A stretch of DNA of 64,000 nucleotides from Bacteroidia bacterium (GTDB taxonomy: Bacteria; Bacteroidota; Bacteroidia; SXHM01), in the NCBI GenBank assembly GCA_022072225.1, contig JAJVIC010000003.1:62001-126000 (forward strand). The letters are read 5' to 3'. Both the position numbers and the translations under genes were made by a program. Below, piece by piece: positions 43,825 through 51,933 of this stretch; the stretch's first letter is position 1; every line of letters starts with the position of its first letter. The notes under the pieces are model-generated. The model was given only the letters and a program-made list of their open reading frames with translations, did no database searches and was not told where the DNA came from.

Positions 43825-44649
43825 CTATCGGTATATCAGAAGTTTTACATCCCCTTCTGTAATTTCTTTAATATGATAAGTGAAGTTCCTCTCCGTCAGT
43901 TCGGGCAGTAAAAATTGAGGAATTTTTTTATGGTGAACAAATAATGCACCATCTGTAGGTAGCGTTTCCAGTTCTTGTAAAATAGTTATCATTGGTAATG
44001 GCATTTCAAGACTACGGACATCTACCTCATTAATTTTTCCGGAATATTTTTTTACATATTCTTCAAATTGTATTGCGTCAGAGATTGAAGACTTTTCAAT
44101 CGTATCGAAGTTGGTGTTATTATTACTGTTGGACTGTTTTAAATATGTATATACAATTCCATCAGGTTTTATTTGTGTAAAATGTTCAAAATTTTTTTTC
44201 TTTAGGATGTTAATCAGCGGCACAGGTTCAAACGTGTTTATTATAAGAAGTGTATTCTGTACAGGCATTTTTTTTAATACGGCCATTATTTTTTGAAACG
44301 GGTCATTACCTGAAGCTAATTCAGTTCTTACATCCAATTCTGTAATTTTTGCTGTATCAATATTCTTTACAAAGTCAGGAATGATATTCACTGCAGGGTC
44401 TGAAAACTTAACTGCAGATTCTCCGTTGTCTATTTCAAAACCAAGTTTTTCAAGCTTTTGAAAAAAAATATTTATGCTACACCCTCCAATTTTAGCTGCA
44501 TCAGCAATGCTCACTCTTGGAGCAAGCACTCGTCTTAGAATTGGGTTTCTTAGTTTTTCAAAATGTTTATTTATTGACGATATAGCATCAATTGAAGCCG
44601 GATTAGCTTTAATTAATTCCGAAATTCTTGTATCCTCAGAAATTATCAT
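43825..44649 (-). CDS. DUF1858/DUF2249 domain protein
   Basis: 274 residues. The N-terminus has a DUF1858-like helical domain (ISELIKANPASIDAI, about 8-22; VSIADAAKIGGCSINIFFQKL). Two DUF2249 domains follow (ELDVRTELASGNDPFQKIM at about 104 and EVDVRSLEMPLPMITILQEL at about 195). DUF2249 proteins are TusA-like folds found beside NO reductases and denitrification genes; their chemistry is unknown. It sits 8 bases after the RIC gene and 1 base before the membrane protein gene. Confidence 0.87.
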   Translation of the reverse strand: MIISEDTRISELIKANPASIDAISSINKHFEKLRNPILRRVLAPRVSIADAAKIGGCSINIFFQKLEKLGFEIDNGESAVKFSDPAVNIIPDFVKNIDTAKITELDVRTELASGNDPFQKIMAVLKKMPVQNTLLIINTFEPVPLINILKKKNFEHFTQIKPDGIVYTYLKQSNSNNNTNFDTIEKSSISDAIQFEEYVKKYSGKINEVDVRSLEMPLPMITILQELETLPTDGALFVHHKKIPQFLLPELTERNFTYHIKEITEGDVKLLIYR

Positions 44650-44657
44650 AAACTCTG

Positions 44658-45611
44658 TTATACTGCCAATTCCTCTTCCAACTTAATAGCTTTTGGAAAA
44701 AGTATGTTATTCTCTAAATGAATGTGTTGATGCAAATCATCTTCAAACTCTTTAAGTTTTGCATAAGATAAACGAAAGGTTGTACAAGCATCGGCAGGTG
44801 GTACATAACTATTGGTAAGTTTATTAATCTGATCCATTACATCTCCCACTTCATCATGTTCCGCTTCCATCATTCTGATTGGATTTTCAATAGAACCAAA
44901 GGGAGATGATTCAACCTGTTCATTATTTCTTTTTGCAAGAGCCAATTTCTTAATATACGGGAAAAGAATATTCTCCTCCTTCATCATGTGTCGATTTAAT
45001 TCGTCAACCACAATTAAAAATTTAGCTGCAATTTCAACTGCTTCAGGATGCCTTTCGCCATGCACTTTTGCTACTTTTTGTGTGTATTGAAAAATAACAG
45101 GGATAGCCTGTAAGACATATTTGTGATGTGTATTTATAATGTATTCTGCCAGAAAATCAAGATTCCATTGACTAAAATCTTGTGAAGGAATAAGTGGCTG
45201 TTCTTCAATAGCCTTCAGTTCTTTCTCAATTGCTAATACATCAAGACCTTTTTCTTTACAGGCTTTTGTAAGAGTTTTTTTACCACCGCAACAAAAATCA
45301 AGTCCAAATTTTTTAAAAACTTCAGCTTTACGATAATCCTTTGTAACTAAATCGCCAATTGTGGATTCAGTTTCACCTGTCTGATTTTTTTTTATTTTAA
45401 CTTTCCAGAATTGAGGACCTTCTTCAATATACTCCCACATAAAAGAATTACCTCTTTCGGCTAAAAGCTGATAGTAAAGTGGCTTGGGATCGTGATCATT
45501 ATGAATAACAAATGATTCTCCTGCTGAAAGCGAATCATATTTTTCAAAAATTGTAGGATGTTTTAATCTGGGTTCAATTACTGTTACATCAAGTGTTTCT
45601 GTAGTTTCCAT
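44658..45611 (-). CDS. ric: RIC/ScdA/YtfE-type di-iron Fe-S repair protein with N-terminal DUF2249 domain
   Basis: 317 residues. Residues about 22-75 form a DUF2249-like domain (DSLSAGESFVIHNDHDPKPL). Then comes DUF542 with the Cys pair FGLDFCCGGKKTL (C107-C108), and a hemerythrin-like domain at about 150-310 with its metal ligands spread through IINTHHKY, DELNRHMMKEE, EAEHDE and DLHQHIHLENN. The family repairs iron-sulfur clusters damaged by NO or peroxide. It is the first gene of a four-gene operon behind an FNR-type box. Confidence 0.92.
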   Translation of the reverse strand: METTETLDVTVIEPRLKHPTIFEKYDSLSAGESFVIHNDHDPKPLYYQLLAERGNSFMWEYIEEGPQFWKVKIKKNQTGETESTIGDLVTKDYRKAEVFKKFGLDFCCGGKKTLTKACKEKGLDVLAIEKELKAIEEQPLIPSQDFSQWNLDFLAEYIINTHHKYVLQAIPVIFQYTQKVAKVHGERHPEAVEIAAKFLIVVDELNRHMMKEENILFPYIKKLALAKRNNEQVESSPFGSIENPIRMMEAEHDEVGDVMDQINKLTNSYVPPADACTTFRLSYAKLKEFEDDLHQHIHLENNILFPKAIKLEEELAV

Positions 45612-45670
45612 TTTTTTAGTTGATTATAAGATTAAAATAATAAGAGCTGTTTTTCTTTTGTTTACTATCG

Positions 45671-45714
45671 TAAAAGTACTACTGCAAAATGAGATGTTAA
45701 ATGATCTGCATCAT
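45671..45714 (-). promoter_or_regulatory. FNR-type box and -7 element of the ric operon
   Basis: ATGAT-CTGC-ATCAT (45701-45714) is a perfect palindrome. On the minus strand TACTTTTA (45678 to 45671) begins 29.5 bases from its centre. The box lies between ric and a divergent small gene at 45798 and may serve both. Confidence 0.65.
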
Positions 45715-45797
45715 ACAATTAGATAATAATATTCCATTATTTCGGCAATTTTCTAAAAATTTATGATATTAGTCTTTAATGAATATCTCTGAGTAAA

Positions 45798-45971
45798 ATG
45801 AATTTAGTATTAACAGGACTTTTGTGGTTCGTGATAGCAACGCTCATATCACTCTACATTCAGAGTGATATTTTTGACAAAAAATCCGGGATGCGTATTG
45901 GGTTTATACTTATTGCCATTTCATTTGTATGTGGCTTCATCTTACTTGGGATGATCATTATTAATGGATAA
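45798..45971 (+). CDS. Two-helix small membrane protein
   Basis: 57 residues, ATG at 45798, stop at 45969-45971. Two hydrophobic segments (LTGLLWFVIATLISLYI and IGFILIAISFVCGFILLG) flank a short charged loop (QSDIFDKKSGMR). The coding phase and membrane pattern make it a plausible real gene. It is divergent from ric, with the FNR-type box between them, and convergent to the Crp/Fnr gene. It might be a small NO- or oxygen-stress membrane protein; no family is recognised. Confidence 0.55.
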   Translation: MNLVLTGLLWFVIATLISLYIQSDIFDKKSGMRIGFILIAISFVCGFILLGMIIING

Positions 45972-45999
45972 AACTATGTGGGAGCTGTAAGCGATTTAC

Positions 46000-46701
46000 T
46001 CAATATGGAATGGTATATTTTTTTAACCCTACAGGATTAATAATTCTTATGGATTTTCCTTCAATCTTAATTAGCTTTCTTCTTTGAAAATAGGCAAGTG
46101 TTCTAACAGTTGTTTCATACGTTATTCCTGCCATGGCTGCAAAATCTTTCCGTGACAAGCAATAGCTTAACTTATTGGATTCTTTGCCATCAAAACCAAA
46201 AGAATCGATGAGAATAAAAAGTATATCAGCTATTTTGTGTTTTACATCTGAGAGCATTAAACTTTTCATCCGATCTTCAGATTGCCTTAGTTGCTCTGCA
46301 AAAAAATTGATTAAATAAATGCTGAAATCAGGGTTGGCCCTTATTAAAGTGACAAAAATTTCATTTGAAATAAATGAAACAGTGGTTGGAATAAGTGTTA
46401 CAGCAGAAACAGGGTAATTAGTTGTTGAGAAGCCACGATGACCAAGTATTTTCCCTTCTCCTGCTAAGCGGTGTATTCGTATTTTATCTTTTCTGAATTT
46501 AGAAAAAACCTTCACTTTTCCACTATTAATTATGTAAATTCCCTTAACAGGATCTCTTTCAGAAAATATAGTTTCATTCTTCTTGAAGTTGTAAAATTGA
46601 ATAGTATTATTAATAATCGGGTGCCATTCTTTTGAGCAATATTTATAGAGAATATTCTCACTTTTTGCAATTATTTTTTTGGGTTTGGGTTTAGCTTTCA
46701 T
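46000..46701 (-). CDS. Crp/Fnr family regulator without N-terminal cysteines
   Basis: 233 residues: an N-terminal cyclic-nucleotide-like beta-roll (about 30-125), a dimer helix and a winged-helix DNA-binding domain. The recognition helix reads Y195-E196-T-T-V199-R200. FNR has Glu-x2-Ser-Arg there; the Ser is Val here. No FeS-type Cys cluster is present, so a haem-based NO sensor of the DNR type is possible, but not shown. It is the last gene of the hemerythrin-moaA operon, starting 18 bases after moaA, and that operon has its own FNR-type box, so autoregulation is likely. Confidence 0.9.
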   Translation of the reverse strand: MKAKPKPKKIIAKSENILYKYCSKEWHPIINNTIQFYNFKKNETIFSERDPVKGIYIINSGKVKVFSKFRKDKIRIHRLAGEGKILGHRGFSTTNYPVSAVTLIPTTVSFISNEIFVTLIRANPDFSIYLINFFAEQLRQSEDRMKSLMLSDVKHKIADILFILIDSFGFDGKESNKLSYCLSRKDFAAMAGITYETTVRTLAYFQRRKLIKIEGKSIRIINPVGLKKYTIPY

Positions 46702-46719
46702 AAGTTAGTTCTGTTGTTT

Positions 46720-47724
46720 TTACCCTCCGATAGCCACCATTGTTCTGTTTTTATTGCGGTGCGCAGAATCAGCTAATTGCTTAAAGGTATCCATTCCTCC
46801 TCTGAAAGATTTTTTATTATTTATTGTTTCAAGAATCAGGTGTTGTATATCTTTCCCTTCTCTGAGTGCAGAAAGAATGTCGGTTTCAGAGTTTGAAAAA
46901 AGACAATTTTTTATTTTTCCATCTGCAGTTAATCGTATTCTGTTACAAGTATCGCAAAAAGGATTGGATACTGAACTAATAACAGCAAACGTTCCACAAT
47001 AGTTTTTTATCATAAAATTTTTTGCCGTATCATTTTTTCTGTCCTCAAGGCGCAGCACAGAACTGCCATACTGTAAATCTATCCTATCCATTACTTCCTT
47101 AAACGATACCCCTTTTTGCCAATCCCATTTATTGCCATTAAAAGGCATAAATTCAATAAATCTAAAATGAACATTCTTCTTTTTTGTGAATTCAATAAAA
47201 TCAAACAATTCACAATCATTAACTCCTCTGAGTAAAACTGCATTTAGTTTAACATGAAATTTATTCTGAATAAGCAGGTTTATGTTTGACATAATTTTGT
47301 CAAAGTACTCTCTACGCGTAATTCTGTTTAATTTTTCTTTTTGTAGTGAATCCAAACTAACATTGATGGACTTTAAGCCGATTGATTTAAAAGTATCAAT
47401 AAAATTATCAACTAAAACTCCGTTAGTAGTTATTGCAAGCTCAACAGGTAATTCAGACAGTGCCTGAATAATTTCTTTTGCATCAATTCTTACTAATGGT
47501 TCGCCCCCCGTAAGCCTGATTTTAGTTACACCAAGTGAAACAAAAGTTTTCGCAACATCAATAATTTCTTTTTTATTCATGAATACTGAGCGAGGTCTGA
47601 GAGCAATACCTTCCTCGGGCATGCAATAGAAGCAGCGTAGATTACATCGCTCGGTGAGCGAAATGCGTAAATAATTATGCACTCTACCGAATTGATCTGT
47701 AATTTGTTTTCCTTCTGATTCCAT
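46720..47724 (-). CDS. moaA: MoaA, GTP 3',8-cyclase (molybdenum cofactor synthesis)
   Basis: 334 residues. Radical SAM motif C27-NLR-C31-FY-C34, SAM-binding GGEPL, and the C-terminal second cluster CX2CX13C within CDTCNRIRLTADGKIKNC, followed by the C-terminal double Gly needed with MoaC. It starts molybdenum cofactor biosynthesis, needed by NarG. It overlaps the hemerythrin gene by 1 base. No other moa or moe gene is in the window. Confidence 0.95.
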   Translation of the reverse strand: MESEGKQITDQFGRVHNYLRISLTERCNLRCFYCMPEEGIALRPRSVFMNKKEIIDVAKTFVSLGVTKIRLTGGEPLVRIDAKEIIQALSELPVELAITTNGVLVDNFIDTFKSIGLKSINVSLDSLQKEKLNRITRREYFDKIMSNINLLIQNKFHVKLNAVLLRGVNDCELFDFIEFTKKKNVHFRFIEFMPFNGNKWDWQKGVSFKEVMDRIDLQYGSSVLRLEDRKNDTAKNFMIKNYCGTFAVISSVSNPFCDTCNRIRLTADGKIKNCLFSNSETDILSALREGKDIQHLILETINNKKSFRGGMDTFKQLADSAHRNKNRTMVAIGG

Positions 47725-48440
47725 TAGTGTATATTCATTTCTTTCTCTAATTGCTTAAATTCTTCTTTGCTCAGGTACTTTTGTGCTAAAGGAAACAATG
47801 TGTAATCTTCACGGTAGATATGCAGCTTTAATAGCTCTATTAATTCTCTTGCATTTTCATACGCAGTATCAAGAATAAAAATCCTTGATGCGGCATCTTG
47901 AATACGTGTAGCAATTCCAAAAAAATTAAAAATCAATGCACCGAGCTGAATAAATTTAACATGATCGTCTTCCATTACATCAATAGCTGTAACAGGCGTT
48001 TCGCCTGTGCTGTGCTCGCCTGCTTCTAATAATTTTTTGTTTAAAACAGGAAATAAAGTTTTTTCTTCTTTAGCGTTATGCGGGAGAATGTGTTCATCAA
48101 AGTATTTGAAAAAATTTCCAAATACTTCGTTTATTTTCCGGTCAACTTTATATCCGTTTGCTTTAAACTGAACTAAAGCTTTTTCAAACAGTTCAACCTG
48201 TTCAATAACTTCTTTGTGCTCTGAAACAAATTCTTTCAAAGGTTTTTCCATATCATCAAACGAAACTTTAAGTTTTCCCGGCTGATTATATGCCTGTGGC
48301 GGTTCCATTGGCGAATGCTCGGTTTCTTCCAATCCTTTTTCAGCTTCACGTTTCAGCAATTCTTTTTTTACTTCTGAAGATTTTAGTTTTTCTTCCGGTT
48401 GCAGAATTCGCTTGCCGGTTTCTCTGTCGATTATTTTCAT
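47724..48440 (-). CDS. Hemerythrin-domain protein
   Basis: 238 residues. A charged, probably disordered N-terminus (about 1-65, with TEHSPMEPPQAYNQPG) leads into a hemerythrin-type four-helix bundle. The iron-ligand candidates are in SEHKEVIEQ, YFDEHILPHNAKEEKTLFP, EDDHVKFIQ and LKLHIYREDYTLFP. The di-iron site may bind O2 or NO. It is the first gene of an operon with moaA and a Crp/Fnr regulator. Confidence 0.88.
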   Translation of the reverse strand: MKIIDRETGKRILQPEEKLKSSEVKKELLKREAEKGLEETEHSPMEPPQAYNQPGKLKVSFDDMEKPLKEFVSEHKEVIEQVELFEKALVQFKANGYKVDRKINEVFGNFFKYFDEHILPHNAKEEKTLFPVLNKKLLEAGEHSTGETPVTAIDVMEDDHVKFIQLGALIFNFFGIATRIQDAASRIFILDTAYENARELIELLKLHIYREDYTLFPLAQKYLSKEEFKQLEKEMNIH

Positions 48441-48460
48441 AATTGCGTTATGTTTTTCTG

Positions 48461-48504
48461 CAAATAACGGTATGATAGAGTTATTGTAAAATGATTAGCG
48501 TCAT
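48461..48504 (-). promoter_or_regulatory. FNR-type box and -7 element of the hemerythrin-moaA-crp operon
   Basis: ATGAT-TAGC-GTCAT (48491-48504) is followed on the minus strand by GTTATTTG (48468 to 48461) with TTTG at exactly the shared position. The start codon is at 48440. Confidence 0.6.
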
Positions 48505-48533
48505 AGTTTCGGCTGATATTGAAATAAAAATGA

Positions 48534-48567
48534 CCGGAGAATATTTCCGGGCATTTCATAAAAATGC
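48534..48567 (-). terminator. Possible terminator after the porin gene
   Basis: Two short hairpins in tandem: GCATTT paired across CATAA (48551-48567) and CCGGA paired across 7 bases (48534-48550). On the minus strand they follow the porin stop at 48578 by about 10 bases and lead into TCATTTTTATTTC. Each stem is short (5-6 bp), so the call is tentative. Confidence 0.45.
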
Positions 48568-48577
48568 AGAATAAATT

Positions 48578-49951
48578 TTATGTTTTCAAACCTGTTTTAG
48601 GCCATTTAATTGCAGGTCGGATAAGTATCATTAAATATGCCCAGTTGCTTGTTTCATCAACCCTTCCGCCTCTTATAGCTCTCAATGATTCAGAGCCAAA
48701 CATTTGTGAATATCCTGCCTGAATTCCAACACCCTCCGTAAAATTATAAGCTAATGTTAAATCGAGTTCAACACCTAAATAATTTGGCATTGCCACAAAC
48801 GAACCGGTGCTTGTTGTTTGTGCTGCATCTTTTATAGCTGCATTAGCCATAAAGTAATGTCCATTAAGCGAAGCACTGAATTTTTTAAACACAGTGTTAA
48901 GTTTCATGTAAATATCATTAAGCCCAACACTGTTTGCATGATTCAACACATAGAAGTAATCCATGTAGCCGTTAAAGCGATGGTTGGTTCCGTAAAGCGG
49001 ACTGAACGCAGATGTTTTGGTTGCGGTAGTTGTTGTATCCTGACTGTTACCCGACAGCATTTCAGCTCCTAATGTTATGCCAAGCGCGGTTATTGGCTTG
49101 TATATAATTTCTGCTGAAACATCATATGCAGCAAGGTCTTTGGGATGTCCGGAAGCTTTCAATGTTGCAGCATTTTTTCCAAATTGATAATAGAAATAAA
49201 TTATGGAAGAAATTTTTCCGAATATCATTTGAGAGCGAACTCCCGCTGTTTGGCTAAAATATTGCGCTCCATAAGTAACTTTTCCTGCAGTATCTGTTTC
49301 CATATATTGCAAACCATTGTTTAAAAATAGTGCACTCACATTTATTTTTTTAAACTGCCTGAACAACCATAGAAATTGCATGCTTTTATAATTGTTTTTC
49401 TGATAATAAATGTTTGCTTTGCTTTGTTCTTTGTCCTGATTGTAAGCAAAACCAGCATGAACGGTTAGCACACTGTCATTTACATATTTCAGCAAAGCCA
49501 CATCATGGCGCCTGCCCTGCATCGCCCAATCTAATGAGCCTAAAATGCGATCATCGTCATACGATAATGTTTGGCGTCCTGCTTTTATACTGAACTTTGG
49601 AGTAAACATTAATTCGCCCCAGCCTTCAAACAGTGAGAGCCTTCCCATGGTATCAACACTTAAATTATTACTGGAACCCCACACTCTCACGTCCTGAACT
49701 GCTGCTGCTACACGAAATCTTTTTGCATTATATTGATACCCCAAACGAGCGCGTTGCGAAGTGAAAATTCCCGGCTTTTGATTCGTATCAGCCAATGCCT
49801 GAAAGCCATGCCGGTATTCAGACCGCACCATGTATTGAATATTGATTGCTCCACTGGCTTCGGGTTGAGTTTGATTTTGCCCTGAGGAAAAGAAATAACT
49901 TAGCACAAAGGCTATTAGCATTATTTTGCTGAATATGATTTTTGTTTTCAT
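48578..49951 (-). CDS. Outer-membrane porin of the alginate-export family
   Basis: 457 residues with a signal peptide (LIAFVLSYFFSSG-Q). The rest is alternating beta strands typical of a beta-barrel, with the alginate-export-like phrases SEYRHGFQALADTN, RARLGYQYNAKRFRVAAAVQDVR, FEGWGELMFTPKFSIKAGRQ and GSLDWAMQGRRHD. Placed 21 bases after a nitrate/nitrite transporter gene, it is probably the outer-membrane route for nitrate or nitrite rather than for alginate. The family name is by homology only. Confidence 0.83.
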   Translation of the reverse strand: MKTKIIFSKIMLIAFVLSYFFSSGQNQTQPEASGAINIQYMVRSEYRHGFQALADTNQKPGIFTSQRARLGYQYNAKRFRVAAAVQDVRVWGSSNNLSVDTMGRLSLFEGWGELMFTPKFSIKAGRQTLSYDDDRILGSLDWAMQGRRHDVALLKYVNDSVLTVHAGFAYNQDKEQSKANIYYQKNNYKSMQFLWLFRQFKKINVSALFLNNGLQYMETDTAGKVTYGAQYFSQTAGVRSQMIFGKISSIIYFYYQFGKNAATLKASGHPKDLAAYDVSAEIIYKPITALGITLGAEMLSGNSQDTTTTATKTSAFSPLYGTNHRFNGYMDYFYVLNHANSVGLNDIYMKLNTVFKKFSASLNGHYFMANAAIKDAAQTTSTGSFVAMPNYLGVELDLTLAYNFTEGVGIQAGYSQMFGSESLRAIRGGRVDETSNWAYLMILIRPAIKWPKTGLKT

Positions 49952-49972
49952 GTTATATGAGGTTTATGGTTT

Positions 49973-51703
49973 TTATCTTACTATTCTTAATATCGGACAA
50001 GGTGCTTTTGTGAATATGCTGTAGGTATGGCTGCCCATAAAAAGTTTTCCTATGGGTGATTTTTTTTGCGATGCGAGAAGAATTAAATCTGCTTTGGTTT
50101 CCTCGGCCAGTGCAGTTACTTCTTCAGGAACAAATCCGTGCCTGATTATTTTTTCTATTTTATTTACACCTAAGTTGGCAAGCCTCATTTCTTCTGCATC
50201 CAATATTTTTTTACCTTCTTCAACCCATTGATTTTTTATTTTTTTCCACTCAGATGAATCAGAAGTCAGTGCTCCCAACCCTGTTGATTTATCTTCTACA
50301 AACAGCAGGGTAAGCAAGGCTCCGGTTGCTTTTGAAAGGTAAGCTGCTTGTTTTGTAGCGATATCAGCTAACTCAGAATTTCCACCAACCGGATAAATTA
50401 TTCGTTTGTAAATTGAACCGTTTGCTGATACTGTTTCAACAGCAACACCTGCAGGAATAACTACTTTTTCTTTTTCTGCAAAAATTTCTTTTGCCGTAAT
50501 TATTTTAGCTCTGCCACCTTCACCAACCCATGATTTAGTCCATTTCTTTTGAGCAATGCGAAGCACAACAAGTGCAACAACCGCTAAACCCATAAAAGCA
50601 AGAAACCCATATTGAAATGAACCGGTTAATTGTTTTGATTGTCCCATTGCATTTGGAATAATGCTGCCACCCAACGCACCTATTTCACCAATCATGCTGC
50701 CTGCAACAGCAGTTGTCAAGGGCCAGCGCAGAGGTACCAATTGGAATAATGAACCATTTCCTGCACCTAGCGCAGCAAACGTTACCATAAATAAAATAGT
50801 TGTAGATACAATGTCAAGTTGGAATGAAGCAATGAACATGCAAACCAAAATAATGGAGAACATCAACGTTAAGGAATTTATTCCTCCCCACCTGTCTGAA
50901 ATCCATCCGCCTACAACACGAACAGCGCTGCCCATAAGGGCTGCAAGCATAGTAAGTTGTCCTGCTTCAACTTTTGTTACACCAAACTGGTCGTGAAAAT
51001 AAGTTGGTAAAAAACTGGATAAGCCAATGAACCCGCCAAAAGTTATAATGTAAACCAAATTGAAAACCCAGCCGTCTTTTTCAAACAGACATTTTATATG
51101 TTCCATGATGCTTTGCTTTTCCACATCCGGAGGTTCTTTGGCAAAAATTATCATTACAAAAAACGGAAGCAGCATAAACAATGCACCCATACCGTAAACA
51201 GCCTGCCATCCGAATTGCATTGCGAGAGGCGGTGCAAACAACATAGCTAAAACTGTTCCGCTGTTTCCTGCTCCTGCAATGCCCATTGCAAGACCTTTAT
51301 ATTTAGGAGGAAACCATCCGCTTCCTAACGACAATGCAACCCCGAAACTTGCACCAGCTATCCCTAACATTATTCCCATGTTGATTACTTCTGAATACGT
51401 ATCGACCATAAAATATCCATACAGTAAACCCAACAGGATTAATCCCATTTCAACCAATGCTGCTCCTTTTCGTGTTATGTATTGCGCAAGAAGTCCCAGG
51501 GGAAAACGCATTAATGCACCGGCAAGGATTGGAACAGAAACCATAAATCCCTTTTCTGCAGGTGATAATTTAAATGTTTCGCTGATGAATGGTGCCATCG
51601 CACCGTTCAGAACCCAAATTGCAAAACAAAAATCAAAATAGAGAAACGAAGCCCACAGTGTAGGTTGATGACCTGACTTTAAAAAATCTTTGAAATTTGC
51701 CAT
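49973..51703 (-). CDS. narK: NarK-type nitrate/nitrite transporter fused to a UspA domain
   Basis: 576 residues. Residues about 15-390 form a 12-helix MFS transporter with the two NarK nitrate signatures (GIAGAGNSGTVLAMLFAP near 141-158, GSMIGEIGALGGSIIPN near 335-351). A linker (about 390-430) leads to a cytoplasmic universal stress protein domain (about 431-576, YKRIIYPVGGNSE to FMGSHTYSIFTKAPCPILR). The ATP-binding glycines of UspA are only partly kept. It is co-transcribed with the porin downstream. Confidence 0.92.
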   Translation of the reverse strand: MANFKDFLKSGHQPTLWASFLYFDFCFAIWVLNGAMAPFISETFKLSPAEKGFMVSVPILAGALMRFPLGLLAQYITRKGAALVEMGLILLGLLYGYFMVDTYSEVINMGIMLGIAGASFGVALSLGSGWFPPKYKGLAMGIAGAGNSGTVLAMLFAPPLAMQFGWQAVYGMGALFMLLPFFVMIIFAKEPPDVEKQSIMEHIKCLFEKDGWVFNLVYIITFGGFIGLSSFLPTYFHDQFGVTKVEAGQLTMLAALMGSAVRVVGGWISDRWGGINSLTLMFSIILVCMFIASFQLDIVSTTILFMVTFAALGAGNGSLFQLVPLRWPLTTAVAGSMIGEIGALGGSIIPNAMGQSKQLTGSFQYGFLAFMGLAVVALVVLRIAQKKWTKSWVGEGGRAKIITAKEIFAEKEKVVIPAGVAVETVSANGSIYKRIIYPVGGNSELADIATKQAAYLSKATGALLTLLFVEDKSTGLGALTSDSSEWKKIKNQWVEEGKKILDAEEMRLANLGVNKIEKIIRHGFVPEEVTALAEETKADLILLASQKKSPIGKLFMGSHTYSIFTKAPCPILRIVR

Positions 51704-51759
51704 AATTTTTTATTTAAGTTGATAATAAATTGCATGAAAAAACTTATTGTTTTCATGGG

Positions 51760-51803
51760 CAAAATTCAATTGATACCTCCGTTTTAAAAATGAGGTTAAT
51801 CAG
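51760..51803 (-). promoter_or_regulatory. Degenerate FNR-type box and -7 element of the narK-UspA/porin operon
   Basis: ATGAG-GTTA-ATCAG (51790-51803) has two mismatches to the palindrome consensus, but GAATTTTG (51767 to 51760, minus strand) has TTTG at the shared 29.5-base position. The start codon is at 51703. Confidence 0.5.
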
Positions 51804-51870
51804 AAAAAAGTGTGTTGTTTCGCAAGTATAATATCTCTGAAATATCAGTGGTTACAATAATTTCAGAATG

Positions 51871-51900
51871 ACAAAAAATAAACACTACTCGGTGTTTATT
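51871..51900 (-). terminator. Rho-independent terminator of the narK-narK-crp operon
   Basis: On the minus strand, stem AATAAACAC (51892-51900 pairing with 51877-51885) with a 6-base loop is followed directly by a T-run (TTTTTTG). It lies 34 bases after the stop of the Crp/Fnr gene. Confidence 0.75.
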
Positions 51901-51933
51901 ATCATGAGCACAAAAAAAAATCAAAAAAAATAA

